Assembly (NCBI GenBank): GCA_014607495.2 | Contig: CP053160.1 | Coordinates: 248,001 to 312,000, forward strand | Length of the DNA: 64,000 nt | Reading direction: 5' to 3' | From: Carposina sasakii | Taxonomy: Eukaryota > Arthropoda > Insecta > Lepidoptera > Carposinidae | Part shown: one piece after another, positions 48,301 to 56,151 of the stretch | Layout of the letters: the number at the start of each line of letters is the position of its first letter | How positions within the stretch are numbered: the stretch's first letter is position 1 | Position numbers and translations under genes: made by a program | Notes under the pieces: model-generated | The model's input: only the letters and a program-made list of their open reading frames with translations | Databases searched by the model: none | Told to the model about the DNA's origin: nothing

Positions 48301-48673
48301 GTACTATCCTAAAGCAATCTGCTAAATACTAAGATTATGTAAATAGGACCTTAGTGTGACTGCCGGAATCGACCATAATGAAATAATGTTGAAACCACAG
48401 AAAGTTTCAGGAATATTTAATTTGGTACTATGCCATTTAACAGCAAAATAAAATAACGATAATGTTTTTGACAGCCTTTGTTCTCTGCAAAAATATTTAA
48501 CTAGATAACAGGTTTATTAAAAATAATTGTATGAAGACATCTACCTAAAGTAAATGAATTATTGTTAGCTTGTAAATATTCTTTTTTTGTTATAAACTAT
48601 TTACAAATAGAGAATAGGTAGAATAAAAATTATATTCCATATTTACCTCAGAACCGGGGACAAAATTGGACAT
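30375..48673 (-). CDS. Protein with two dsRNA-binding domains, 10 exons, 372 residues
   Basis: Minus-strand exons: 48647-48673, 45059-45142, 44546-44672, 42082-42203, 41504-41609, 40646-40801, 32693-32829, 32234-32397, 31430-31515 and 30375-30484. All use GT-AG and phases agree, giving 1119 nt. Start MSNFVPGSE, then a Q/P/A-rich segment, an acidic/basic stretch and RERRRRQ (possible nuclear signal, about 86-92). dsRBD1 spans about 100-182 (ITPKNALMVLNEM, FCAELALNGKNYRGYG, KMASRNAAAEQAIRDLI). After a PAAPSAAPP linker and QLASFALHKLFSEWEYDG, dsRBD2 spans about 293-357 (LHPCMLLAYMKNKVEY, NKKEARRQAAKAACEALF). It resembles DIP1/NF90-type nuclear dsRBD proteins, but the orthologue is not certain. 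GC-rich codons contrast with the AT-rich transposons in its introns. Introns hold a BEL element, LINE and MITEs. Confidence 0.87.
30596..31188. mobile_element. MITE family 5, copy 2, split by a SINE
   Basis: Starts TATACAGGATGTTTTTTCG, inverse of the right end of 15362-15742, and continues with AGTAAGTTTATGCC, TTTATGCAGAAAAACGCAGT and ACCCTAATATTTTGGAAACC. A family B SINE interrupts it near 30697-30905. Lies in the last intron of the dsRBD gene. Confidence 0.7.
30697..30905 (-). mobile_element. tRNA-derived SINE, family B, copy 2
   Basis: Minus-strand A box (GTGGCTCAGTGGTAAGAGC) and B box (GGTTCGATTCCC) as in 8575-8790, with the same flanking body and TTATTAATAA-type tail. Confidence 0.8.
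31925..32075 (-). repeat. RTE-like LINE tail fragment in dsRBD intron
   Basis: Contains TTTGTGGCGTACCCTCAGGG, TTACCCAGCGTGGTGACTGT and GGGAGGTGACA, diverged relatives of the 11938-12185 fragment in inverse orientation. Confidence 0.4.
33238..33502 (-). repeat. Dispersed repeat family 1, copy 3
   Basis: Nearly identical to 22728-22990: CGCCTTTATCCCTTACGGGG, GGTCAGCCCATCGCCTACAA and GTATGCCCGGGAAGAGAAGC, bordered by ATAC-type repeats. Confidence 0.7.
33506..33768. mobile_element. MITE family 3, copy 2
   Basis: Same palindromic arms as 10592-10856 (AGTGATTATCT, GAAACTAGGTAGGTAAAAAG, AACAGCTGA). Ends AGGTC...GACCTTA. Lies between dispersed repeat copy 3 and the MITE that BEL entered. Confidence 0.75.
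33773..33888. mobile_element. Left half of a MITE split by BEL
   Basis: Begins TATACTGGGTGTCAAAAGAC. The inverse of this arm is found at 40413-40622 beyond the BEL element. Pairing words include CAAAAGACAAC and ATTCTTTGTAA. Confidence 0.65.
33889..34074 (+). repeat. BEL 5' LTR
   Basis: 186 bp, TG...CA ends, preceded by ATAGT. Contains a CTCTCTCTC tract and an AATAAA signal. Short for a BEL/Pao LTR. Confidence 0.92.
34678..39831 (+). CDS. BEL/Pao gag-pol polyprotein, 1717 residues
   Basis: Encodes the proteins an LTR retrotransposon needs to copy itself. In order: a gag-like region (DUF1759 type, about 110-260), two cysteine/histidine knuckle regions (CSYCKYKDHKLFICKKF near 313 and CRFHFRCTKCKGKH), an aspartic protease with DSGSQ near 419, a reverse transcriptase with YVDD near 849, an RNase-H-like region (GFADASSTTAYGCC, FSDSQIVLAW), an HHCC integrase zinc region ending CVTCFRQKA, a DDE integrase core (GVDF near 1415, CDNAS near 1481, LWEAAVK near 1535) and a DUF5641-like end. 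The ATG at 34678 is the first in frame after a roughly 600-bp leader. AT-rich codons unlike the host exons. No premature stop seen. Confidence 0.93.
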   Translation: MSEAKSADVRKLIASRGYVKATLTRLTKYASCDLTPYSVEYLVNRKDRLVNAFREYEELCKEIIFLDPLDQEDVDMVEQNFLNISTALDKALHLVKKPSDPAPSQPTTAKISLPAITIKIFDGKCSEYIPFISLFTSLINNDKNLDNLQKLYYLRSFLKDEPFNLIKNLPMTNESYTLAMKLLSERYHNKYRITSDLICGILDLKPLYKSTAHNLREFISYVKQSLAAIECQEPNSKHWDAILLCILSRKLDSYTSRSYQLERDANSPPSLEEFLKFLEKRALAMENAEQGQPSQGHHSKIAAHVTAGPACSYCKYKDHKLFICKKFQLLPAKKRQDFVNNNKLCNTCLGAHSGKCRFHFRCTKCKGKHNTLIHCDASEETPPVTLTGNTNNNNVLLPTARVKVIGKDGTEFHIKALMDSGSQLSFITSKVVQLLGMKPNKNDTSIIGITNAKKNIKYCIPLDIYSLKTPFKTKVTCHVVEQITCQLPQQKINISTVKIPSNIMLADEQFNIPSEIHMLIGSDVFFQTLLLNQEPMRLDLAATEPATKQVNHKSRHNLHVINTHFGHIIGGNLPQHVSRQSCNKVVLKCQSGLNETLAQFWSNEKVPEMLNEKTSEQELCEQIFQNTVKLNNKQFEVTLPLKFPLSEVNDILGESFYFALKRFLNLEKKLHQNASLFMQYQTFIHNFLSLNHGHYVDIESYEASKEAVYFLPHHAVINENSTTTKLRTVFDGSMKTNKKVSLNDIQLNGPVVQKELFDIILLFRLGKYTFTADIKHMFRNIRVHPSYTSLQNILWRDNPNDPIRCIRLDTVTYGLKSSSFLATRCLYELANRFENLYPLASTIIKNNIYVDDVIYSNDDLNMTLEAKKQLHNLLNLGSFRTHKWASNQDIILSDIPAQDRYFGNLDLQKENCNMKALGMQIDIRGNQFIISSPDLFNTAVITKRSILSYIGKIYDPMGFIGPIVVTAKAIMQRLWLSNLDWNDSIPSIIEKEWLTFTADLAAMKPILLNRNIGFSDSHMVDLVGFADASSTTAYGCCLYLRLTDISGNTNTHLLCSKSRINPVQKKGMTVPRLELNAALLLSKLAIKTYNTLKLKLNINNVYMFSDSQIVLAWLKTEITKLQAYVGNRVNVIVHNTLGWQWLYVNTQDNPADLISRGVSPSELHGNSLWWQGPQFLKNSMYNFATSKSNIQLDLPELRPCLAFSSSVVSRCLDPLEYVFQRLFQYSDINKIVRLLAYILRFLNNINKTKVKINSCYLLSSELTQSLMLIIKYEQGNYFKTDIEALSNKKIIKGNLSNLHPFLDETGLLRVGGRLHHASIAFNQKHPVILPKDSFITKLIIRSEHEKLLHAGPKLVLSNLNQRFWIVNGLLQVKKITHKCVTCFRQKAKVATQIMGSLPPSRVLATSRPFEKIGVDFAGPINVKLSRVRRSIIGKGYICVFICFTTKAVHLELASDLTTETFLACFRRLISRRGLPTEIHCDNASTFKCAKSQLVELYSLQSSQTHRAQVHRFAAQKGITFHFIPAYSPNLGGLWEAAVKSTKYHLKRVLQKTVLTYEQLNTLLTEIEAILNSRPLLPLSCDPNDYCYLTPGHFIIGSSLTMYPENNLCDVPENRLKFWQLCTRLKQAFWKLWHKYYLNVLQNRPKWKIEKCNVKLGALVILREDNVPSMYWPMARIIRLFSGHDGNIRAVEVKTSNNKIHIRAIHKICILPIEDENL
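40222..40407 (+). repeat. BEL 3' LTR
   Basis: 186 bp matching the 5' LTR, followed by the ATAGT target duplication. Confidence 0.92.
40413..40622. mobile_element. Right half of the MITE split by BEL
   Basis: Ends TTTTTACACCCTGTATA, the inverse of the 33773 start. Removing the BEL element and one ATAGT would rejoin the two halves. Confidence 0.65.
40975..41487. mobile_element. hAT-type MITE, family 6, copy 1, beside dsRBD exon 5 donor
   Basis: Aligns in direct orientation over about 500 bp with 46858-47408 (for example TGTCTACGCGTTCGTCTCAA, AATTTGGTACGATTCCTAG). Edges CACCGGCGGCGGCTCGT and CGCCCCTG are decayed forms of the family ends. The degenerate 8-bp target duplication puts its right edge at about intron position +16 from the donor at 41503. 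Confidence 0.75.
42425..43600 (-). pseudogene. Jockey-like LINE fragment, frameshifted
   Basis: Frame 43211-43597 encodes reverse-transcriptase motifs (LFADDISVIV with the catalytic FADD; FLGVNINQKLNW). After a run of A at 43203-43210 the protein continues in another frame (AKIAYHAYVESVLRYGLIIW, later SIKVYNKIPERFKEL), which stays open to 42716. The single frameshift at the homopolymer breaks the gene. The 5' part is absent and the A-rich 3' end is near 42425, so it is a 5'-truncated insertion. It lies in the intron between dsRBD exons 44546-44672 and 42082-42203, in the same orientation as that gene. Confidence 0.85.
43798..44040. repeat. Two tandem copies of a ~120-bp unit
   Basis: Units at about 43798-43915 and 43916-44040 share TACCTGCCAG, ATCTTAA, GGCTACCCA or AGCTACCCA, AGACTACCA and ACTGATGG. 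The sequence after the second unit (CCCAGCAGTGGGTAAATG) looks like a LINE 3' tail. Non-coding. Confidence 0.6.
44108..44528. mobile_element. hAT-type MITE beside dsRBD exon 3 donor
   Basis: TIRs TAGGGTTACCA and TGGTAACCCTA (inner part imperfect), flanked by an exact 8-bp duplication GATGCATG (44100-44107 and 44529-44536). An 8-bp duplication is diagnostic of hAT transposition. The right duplication ends at intron position +10 of the exon whose donor starts at 44545. Internal repeated TCCTGAGAT words. Confidence 0.85.
45059..45142 (-). CDS. dsRBD gene exon 2, with repeated CAG acceptors
   Basis: The exon begins immediately after TATATAG with CAGCAGCAGCAG, so four further AG dinucleotides lie three bases apart. 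Use of any of them keeps frame and removes one to four glutamines. The exon encodes a Q/P/A-rich 28-residue segment ending NLQPVQ. Chosen start 45142 uses the first AG. Confidence 0.75.
45672..45749. other. Inverted repeat next to the alternative donor
   Basis: GGGCGAGGCCACAA (45672-45685) is exactly inverted at 45736-45749, with a loop of about 50 bases. The right arm lies within 20 bp of the candidate donor at 45767. Confidence 0.6.
45768..45864 (-). promoter_or_regulatory. Possible alternative first exon of the dsRBD gene
   Basis: A CpG-rich island within intron 1 ends in a good donor, GGGCTGACAC|GTGAGT (minus strand, exon edge 45768). Its own frames do not join exon 2 productively, so it would be untranslated. 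An isoform starting here could begin at the ATG that opens exon 3 (MQESYLSHED), skipping the Q-rich segment. A CA microsatellite is at the upstream edge. Confidence 0.4.
46500..47790 (+). pseudogene. LINE 3' fragment, interrupted by a hAT MITE
   Basis: The frame from 46532 (ERVQRKLVNALCYRTGLRRK, YANTSYINPIVRMCRPYNDI) matches C-termini of Jockey-like reverse-transcriptase proteins. It is broken at 46858 by a MITE and resumes at 47417 (IDIFDCRLQRFQTCLKYIL) before stopping. A 3' UTR and AAATAAATATAAA tail end near 47780. It lies in the first dsRBD intron, opposite to the gene. Confidence 0.75.
46858..47408. mobile_element. hAT-type MITE, family 6, copy 2, exact insertion
   Basis: Ends CACTGGCGGCT and AGCCGCCACTG are inverted. 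The exact 8-bp duplication CACAGGAC (46850-46857 and 47409-47416) flanks them. The LINE reading resumes after the second duplication copy. Confidence 0.9.
47815..48375. mobile_element. Candidate TIR element upstream of LINE tail
   Basis: GATTTACATTATCTTAGTGT on the left is inverted near 48325-48360 (ACTAAGATTATGTAAATAGG). The centre contains a GC-rich patch (GGGTTTGCGCGAGCGCGGGG). No coding. Arms are imperfect, so limits are rough. Confidence 0.5.
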
Positions 48674-49400
48674 GTTGGTGTAGCGTCCGGAGTGACGAGT
48701 GTTATCTGTGTAAAAATTGTACACACATGAGAGAGACAAGAAAAGATAGTGATCTCATTCAGCATTTCAGACTGTAACTATAAGGTTAGAAAAATGTTGA
48801 CTTAATATGGGTCATGTAATTTAAATGTTTTGATGCCTGCACTTTGTGGAGCAATAAAATGTTTTTGTTAAAAGTACCTCCTAGCTAGATATTAAATGGT
48901 ACATAATAAATGAAAGTAGCATCTATAGGAATGAAATAGGTAGGTGAGGAAACGTAGTTAATTTGGATTAAATGCAAAGTCCTGAAAAGCGTAATTTCTT
49001 GAACCCTTTCAGTATAATCAATACAGAGTTATTCATGTAAATACATTTGAACAACTAAAAAACATTGCAAACATGTAGTACTTGATAAAAACACAGTTCA
49101 AAAGAAAAATAGGTACGCCGCCGACATGGTTTGGATCAAGATGTAAACTTACATTGTTTGTTAGAATTGTACATTCTGGGTATATTTCCTGAATTTAAAA
49201 GCGATAATTGCTTTAATAAATAGCTAACTGGATAATAATTAATATAATAGTAATTATTATTCGGATTTGGCACTCAATTATCCACAAAAAATGCAAATGG
49301 CGTTGCTCGCTGGACATAGGGACTAGTTTTGTTTGTTTAATTTATCCCGAAGGAAAGGCAAGGGGAACTAAGCCCATACAGCCATTGTCTTTAGTAAATG
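48674..49400. other. Upstream of the dsRBD start exon
   Basis: Holds the 5' UTR and probably the promoter of the minus-strand gene, but no clear motif or CpG island was seen. AT-rich with no reading frame of interest. Confidence 0.45.
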
Positions 49401-49888
49401 ATTTCTGAACATATGATGGATGATTAATGATGATGATGAATGGAAACGTCGGGAAAATCCTCAAGAACAAGTGTAAAGTTAGTCAAAATGAAAAATAATT
49501 GCAGAAACAACTTACATGAGCCCATGAAGAGATCGTATTCCGGCAAAAGTTTTACTCAGCTTACCTGCGTATAAAACCATGCACACGCACTAGATTCATA
49601 TCACAAGTAATCAAAATATAACTTATCTACCAGAAAACATCACTTTACGGACACATGCAAGCCATTTACAAATAAATTTTGATTTTCACAAAAAAATTAC
49701 ATCCGCTCCCTTCCAGCTTTTCCCGCCCCGAATAGTAGAGAGAAATGATATTTTGAATGATATCCATAGATTTTTGAGTTATATTTTAACTTGATTCGGC
49801 GGGAAAAGCTGGAAACTCGGAATACGATTTCTTAGTGAGCTCATGTAAGTTGTTTCTGCAATTATTTTTTATTTTATAAATGATATTT

Positions 49889-49997
49889 TGATGTATATCT
49901 AGGTATAGATGTGCGCACGACAGGGCGCCGGAGTTGTCATTCCTTAGTAATAAACCAGTTGCCACCATACTCGGTCGTTTCACTCGCAAACATCTCA
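49889..49997 (+). repeat. gypsy 5' LTR
   Basis: 109 bp with TG...CA ends and a TATTT duplication before it. It contains AATAAA. Very short for a gypsy LTR. Confidence 0.9.
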
Positions 49998-49998
49998 G

Positions 49999-50011
49999 TG
50001 GCGACGAGGAT
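49999..50011 (+). promoter_or_regulatory. gypsy primer-binding site, tRNA-Ser(GCT)
   Basis: TGGCGACGAGGAT, one base after the LTR, complements the CCA end and acceptor region of insect tRNA-Ser(GCT). Confidence 0.8.
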
Positions 50012-50042
50012 AGTTTTACGCGTACCTACATAGTGCATATAT

Positions 50043-53000
50043 TTGAAATTAAAATGTCGTTTATCAGTTTTCGACCATAAAACGTGTGAGTGGGCCATAT
50101 TTAAGGGCCGATTAACTCAGTTTTGCAAAGTAAATGAGATAGATGAAGAAAAAAAGAGTGGTATTCTCATTATGCACCTTTCGGACGAATCTTACCGTTT
50201 AGTGCGTAACCTAGCGTATCCGAGTAACTTGGAGGACTTAAATTACACAAGACTGGTTACATTACTCGATGGCCATTTCAAGCCCAAACAGTGTTCCTTT
50301 GCTGACAAGGCAAAATTCCACGCGGCAATGAGAAGTCCAGGCGAATCTTTAGGAGACTGGGCGGCGCGAATTAGAGGTCTAGCAAGCTACTGCGACTTTG
50401 GCACCGCCTTGGAAACGAACCTTAGGGATCGTTTCGTCCTTGGTCTGGGCTCGGGTCCTGAGCGCGATAAATTATTTGAGCAAAACGCTTCGACCTTGAC
50501 CTTCACACGGGCCTTAGAGATAGCCGAACAAGCAGAATGTGTTAGAGAGGCAAAGGTATTGGTAACATCTGGGACGGTGGACACTATGAAGGAGGAACCG
50601 ATTTATCGTGCGTCTCATGAGGAGTACAGCAGAAGCGAGGGCGGCAGCGCACGACGCCGCGCCACCGCCGCCGGCGACGTCGGTGGCTCAGCGCGGAGCC
50701 GTGAGTCGCGTACGCAAGAAGGTTGTTCAGTGTGTGGAATGAAAAATCATTCAGAAAAAAAATGTCGTTTTAAAAATTACCGTTGCCAAAAATGTGGTGT
50801 AAAAGGGCATTTAAAAAAAGTGTGTGGTAACAATAATAAGTGTTCTTTCGTAAATAATCTGCACCAGTGTGAATCTAGCGTGATCGACAAAACCGGTTGT
50901 GAGCAGTGTCAGCAATGTGATAACTTTAATCTCAGGTATGTGACTTCTAAGCCTATTGAAGTGAGTTTATTAGTGGAAAAAAAATTTCTAACTATGGAAT
51001 TAGATTCTGGTTCCGGGCTGTCAGTTATATCAGCAAAATTATTTAATGAGAAGTTTTCAGAAATAAAATTATATGATTGTAGTATTAAAATGTGCTTATA
51101 TAACGGACATAAGGTCGCGCCACTTGGTTATTTCATTGCCAGTGTCACTTTTAATAACGAAACAAAAAAAATGAAAATATTTGTAATAGAAAATGGAGGT
51201 CCGCCCTTACTGGGTCGCGATTTTATGTCTGCCTTTAACCTAGTATTAACAATAAAATTAAATAGTATAAGCAGTAATGATGAAGATGTCAAAACATTGC
51301 TGGAACAATACCCGGAACTCTGGCGTGATGAGTTAGGCACTTTTAATAAGTTCAAGGTTCACTTAGAATTGAAAGAAAATGCAATTCCAAAATTTTTCAA
51401 GCCCCGCACTGTACCCTTTGCCTTAAAAGACAAGGTTGAGAAGGAGCTAGATAGGTTAGTAAGTTTAGGTATTTTGGTACCTCTTAATACTTCTCAGTAT
51501 GCAACACCGATAGTTCCAGTGCTAAAAGCGAATGGCCAGGTGAGACTGGCTGGCGATTACTCTATCACGTTAAATAAGGATCTCGTTATAGATAAATATC
51601 CTTTACCCCGAATTGAGGAGGTATTTGCTAAGTTGGGAGGAGGCGAGCATTATTCAAAAATTGACCTTAAAAACGCATATAACCAATATTTATTAAGTGA
51701 CGCTTCTCAGGAGCTAACTACGATTAATACTTCGAAGGGGCTTTTTAAATATACCCGTCTTGTCTATGGTTTGGCAAACGCACCTGCGATATTTCAGAAA
51801 TCAATGGAAACATTACTTTCGGGCATAGAGGGCGTGAGCGTTTGGTTGGATGACATCTGTGTCCAAGGTCAAGACAAGATAACACATTTGAATAGATTAC
51901 GTCAAGTTTTGAGTCGGCTTAGTAATGCAGGTTTACGATTACAACAGGAGAAATGTGAATTTTTTAAAGACAGTGTGACGTATTTGGGTTACGTAATAAA
52001 TAAAAAGGGCATACAAACATGCCCAAATAAAGTTAAGGCTATAATTGACGCACCTGAACCTACTAACGTTACAGAAGTGAAGAGATTTCTGGGGGTAGTG
52101 AACTACTATAGGAGTTTTGTACCGAATGCATCGGCTATAATGAGTACTTTACATAATTTACTTCGAGCAGGCGCAAAATGGGAGTGGGGCGAACCCCAAA
52201 GGCGCGCGATGTACCAGGTAAAACGCGAGCTTGCTTCGGAGCGCGTACTGGCGCATTTTGAGCCTACCGCCACGTTAGTGCTGACGGTCGACGCCGGGCC
52301 GTCCGGCCTGGGCGCGGTTCTCTCGCAACGTGAAGACGATGGTAGCGAACGTCCTTTAGCGTTTGGGTCTAGGTCTTTAACAGCAAGCGAACGCAATTAT
52401 AGTCAAATACAAAAAGAAGCAACCGCTATTATCTTTGGGGTTAAACGATTCCACCAATATTTATATGGCCGTAATGAACCGTTCATATTGAAAACAGACC
52501 ACAGACCCCTAGTCTCTATATTTAACAATAAAACCGGTATTGCAGTAACGACAGCACTACGTCTCCAAAGATATGCTATCATACTATCGGCATATAACTA
52601 CGTAGTACAGTACACGTCTAGCGAAAATAACGTAGTAGCAGATTACTTCTCGCGGGCGCCCCTAGCGGATACAATATGTAACAGTGAAAAGGAATTTGAT
52701 GCATATAGTTCACTAAAGTTTTTAGACGCATGTACTCCAGCCGTATTTGTTACAGATATAAAAGCGGCTACGGAAAATGATGAAATCCTAAAAACAGTTA
52801 TTAAATATATGTCAAAGGGTTGGCCCCGAAAAATAAACTGTAGATTAGTGCAACCATATTTCCAGTGCAAGTCGGACTTACAATATGAAAACGGTTATTT
52901 AATGCGGGGACATAAAATCATTATTCCTTTAGCGTTGAGGGAACGTATGCTGCGTGAATTACATAGTACACATCTAGGTATAGTTAAAATGAAATGTAAC

Positions 53001-53973
53001 GCGAGGTCAAGAATGTGGTGGCCACATATCGACGCCGATATCCAAGATTATATAGCTGCTTGCGATATTTGTATCAGCGTAAGGGCGTCGCCACCGAAGG
53101 AAATTCCTTCACCTTGGCCGCGTCCGTCAGCGCCTTGGCAACGTGTCCATATTGATTACATGTCTATAGGGCAAAGGGTATATTTGGTTGTAGTTGATGC
53201 TTATAGTAAATGGTTAGAGTGCTTATACATGCATAACGGTACTACAACTCAAGCTCTAATATCCAAATTAAAAAATATTTTTTCTATTTTTGGAATTCCA
53301 TGTGTATTGGTTTCTGATAACGACGTAAAGATTAACTCAGCGGAGTTCAATACCTTCTGTTCCGGCAATGGTATAGAATATAAAACATCACCCATTTATC
53401 ATCCGTGTAGCAACGGACAGGCAGAAAACTCTGTACGTACATGTAAAAAGATGCTTAAATGTGTTTTAAAAGATAATTTAGCTCAACATATTGTGCATGA
53501 GAAATTGTTAGGATATTTATTTGAGTATAGAAATACTGTTCACTGTACCACTGGTGAAACACCTGCCAAATTAATGTTTGGGAGGAAATTGCGATCACGA
53601 CTTGACCTAATATCGCCGTCACAAATAAAAATCGAAAATTCAAATGAAAATTGTACATTAGTTAATAGAAGACATTTTGAAATTGGCGATATTGTTTGGG
53701 CTCGGTGGTACAGCGCACGAAAAGAATGTTGGCAATTAGGGAAAATAGAAGAAAAAGTAGGAAATAGAATGTATAAAGTTTTTATTTACGACCATAAGGT
53801 TTCATGTATCAGACACGTGGATCAGTTACTGAAAAATAAAAATAAAATGAACAGTACCCAAAATAGTAGACCACCTGCAGACGAGACGAGTAAAACTAAG
53901 TCAGATAAGTGTCCTCTGCCGCCGCCGGTGGCATCATCAACTACTGTTCAGGCAGATGTTCCTGATCAATCTA
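50043..53973 (+). pseudogene. gypsy gag-pol, truncated by a transposon
   Basis: In order: gag-like region (about 1-200), two CCHC knuckles near 228-256 (CSVCGMKNHSEKKC, CQKCGVKGHLKKVC), aspartic protease DSGSG near 321, reverse transcriptase with WLDDI near 602 (F/Y to WL at the YxDD site), RNase H (LTVDAGPSGLGAVL), integrase zinc region (ELHSTHLG, CDICISV) and DDE core (HIDY, SDNDVKI, GQAENSV). At 53974 the frame runs into the pogo end and stops at 54002. The lost C-terminus is at 56785-57101. The open frame begins at a TTG at 50043 and the first in-frame ATG is 44 codons in. The ATG at 50054 is in another frame and soon closes, so gag initiation looks damaged or non-standard. Confidence 0.88.
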
Positions 53974-54002
53974 GGGTAAACAGACAGTCATTGGACAATT
54001 AA

Positions 54003-54495
54003 GCGAATAAAATAGTTTGAAGATTTTTTTTCCTTCGACTATTTCAGTATCTCATAAACTGTAGATATATTTGGAAACTAGATAAAATGAGCTATCATAA
54101 CAATTAATTAAAAACCTTACTTCTTGTGAACAGTTGAAAAATATTATTATATTTAAAAAAATTAACAAAAAACACAGTTATTGGACAAAAATTATAATTA
54201 TTGGACGGTCGGAAACAATTATTGGACAGTTAATTAATATAGTAAAATTATAGTTAAACACGTAATAAAACACTATAAGAACATTATGTATAATATTATT
54301 AGAACAAAAATAGCGTTTTTAATTCAAAAAATATATAAACACCTCTGAAAACTAAGTCATATGTAAATTATTCATTACTAAACTCTAATCAGTCTCAAAC
54401 GTTAGAGATCATAAATATTTAAAGAAATAAAATCTGAAAAATAAAGTTTATGAAAAACTTAAGAAGAGTAACAACTTAAAATTATTATTTGGAAC
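54003..54495. other. pogo subterminal region, non-coding
   Basis: AT-rich sequence between the left TIR and the transposase stop, holding three TTATTGGAC repeats at 54178-54229. Probably transposase binding sites and the 3' UTR of the transposase. Confidence 0.6.
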
Positions 54496-56151
54496 TTATT
54501 GGTCACAAAATAAATTAATAAAATAGGAAAATTGCAAGAAAAATTCATAGTTCTCGGTAGCCATAGTTAGTTCTGAAGGAATATCTTGAAAGTCCTTGTT
54601 AGTATTAGCATTGGATTCTATGGGAGATAAATTTAAATAAACTAGATCTGAAATTTGTATCAAATCGTCTTGTGGTATTCGCTCTTGGACCTCTGAAACA
54701 GTTTCAAGCGCTTGGTGAGTAGTATCCTGTGCTATAATTGAAGTTTCAGGTATTGGTGAACGACGTCTTTCTGAATTTGAAGATGATGATGTAAATGCAT
54801 CGTAAATACTATGTAAAATTTGGAAATCTTCATTAGTACTGTCTAAGTTTTTATAAGTTTCTAACTGCGCCAGTTTCGTTGATCCAACTATTTGGCTGAA
54901 TTGAGAAAACGATAAAACACGTTCTTGATGTTGGGGGTTCTGAGTCTGATTATGTTTATCGCTGCCCAAACATTTCTCGTAATCAATCGCATCAGGATTA
55001 AAAGGCACCAATCCATAAGCTTTGAATCTGTTGATCAAAGTTTCAGGCTTTATAGATTTTTCAAGAGCTTCATCAAGGATACCGGCGAAATTAACTTTTG
55101 TTATTGACTCACCTGGATTATTCATAAGCCAGGTCCTTGCTGTATCTTTCCATGCCGCCTTAACCGGCCGAAAAACAGCTACGTCAGCCGGCTGTAGAAT
55201 GCGTGTTGCATTTGGGTACAACGCTATAAGCTCAATGCCCAATTCTTTACATAATTTACTTACACTGTAGGTGAGATGGGCTTTGTGTCCATCTAGAAAA
55301 TATATGACTGGCAGTGCTACGCCTTTTAGTAGTAAATATGGGTAGAAAACATTTCCTATATATTCAAAAAATAGTTCTGAAGTCATCCACCCATTATCAC
55401 TTCGTCCTACACCCCAGTGTTTTGGAATCCCATCAGAAATTTTTTGTGGAATTCGCTGGTAGTTGTAGACAACCATGGGTGGAGAAGCTTCTCCAGAAGC
55501 TGAGAACGTAAACATGACCGTAATTGACTCTTTGGAATTATTAGTGTCTATGCTGTATACATTTTTAATTCCTTTGACAGCTAGTACTTTCCCTGTTTTT
55601 GGGCACAACTGAAAACCACTTTCATCCCCATTGAATACTCGAGTAGGGTCACCCAACAATTGCAAAAGACCAATTTCTTTTAAATACTGGTGTATCTCAG
55701 CAAACCATTTCCGAATATCTTGTTCTGAGACATTTGCACTAGACTGTGTAACTCCTTCACTAGTCCGTTGGACAATGTTCGGGTGTCTTTTTAAATATGC
55801 TTTTACCCACCCATCCCCAGGATAATTATCCTTAAAAGGATTTGGCCGTGGATTTTCCTTAAGAAATTTGGATACACTACGTTTCAAATTTTCAATTTTT
55901 AAAGGAAAACCCTTCTTCATTAACCTTATAATCCAAAGTTCTAAGATAGACTCTTCATCATTTGTTAAAACTGGTTGCGGTCCGAAGGAAGTCCTATGAC
56001 AAGGATTTTTTAATTTAAAATGCAGTGTGGACTTTGGAATGTCATATTTTCGGGCAATTTCTCTTATCTTTGGGTTTTCCGTTTCCTGTAATTCCCTGAG
56101 TGCTAAAAGCATATTATTAGAGTTATAATTTTTCTTTTTTCCCTTAGGCAT
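54496..56151 (-). CDS. pogo/Tigger-like transposase, 551 residues
   Basis: Cuts and inserts its element at TA sites in the nucleus. Start chosen at MPKGKKKNYN, typical for this family; an upstream ATG would add 14 residues. N-terminal psq-type helix-turn-helix (about 14-50: NMLLALRELQE, IREIARKYDIPKSTLHFKL), then a CENP-B-like DNA-binding region (about 65-130: GDGWVKAYLKRHP), then the DDE domain with D176 (FNGDESGF), D287 (YFLDGHKAH) and D323 (LQPADVAVF). The last spacing of about 35 residues fits pogo-type DD(30-35)D. The Ser-rich acidic tail is unassigned. No stop or frameshift. Strongly AT-rich coding. Confidence 0.9.
   Translation of the reverse strand: MPKGKKKNYNSNNMLLALRELQETENPKIREIARKYDIPKSTLHFKLKNPCHRTSFGPQPVLTNDEESILELWIIRLMKKGFPLKIENLKRSVSKFLKENPRPNPFKDNYPGDGWVKAYLKRHPNIVQRTSEGVTQSSANVSEQDIRKWFAEIHQYLKEIGLLQLLGDPTRVFNGDESGFQLCPKTGKVLAVKGIKNVYSIDTNNSKESITVMFTFSASGEASPPMVVYNYQRIPQKISDGIPKHWGVGRSDNGWMTSELFFEYIGNVFYPYLLLKGVALPVIYFLDGHKAHLTYSVSKLCKELGIELIALYPNATRILQPADVAVFRPVKAAWKDTARTWLMNNPGESITKVNFAGILDEALEKSIKPETLINRFKAYGLVPFNPDAIDYEKCLGSDKHNQTQNPQHQERVLSFSQFSQIVGSTKLAQLETYKNLDSTNEDFQILHSIYDAFTSSSSNSERRRSPIPETSIIAQDTTHQALETVSEVQERIPQDDLIQISDLVYLNLSPIESNANTNKDFQDIPSELTMATENYEFFLQFSYFINLFCDQ

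Noticed and set aside
55022..55270. Plus-strand frames inside the pogo element
   Set aside because: Antisense shadows of an intact transposase.
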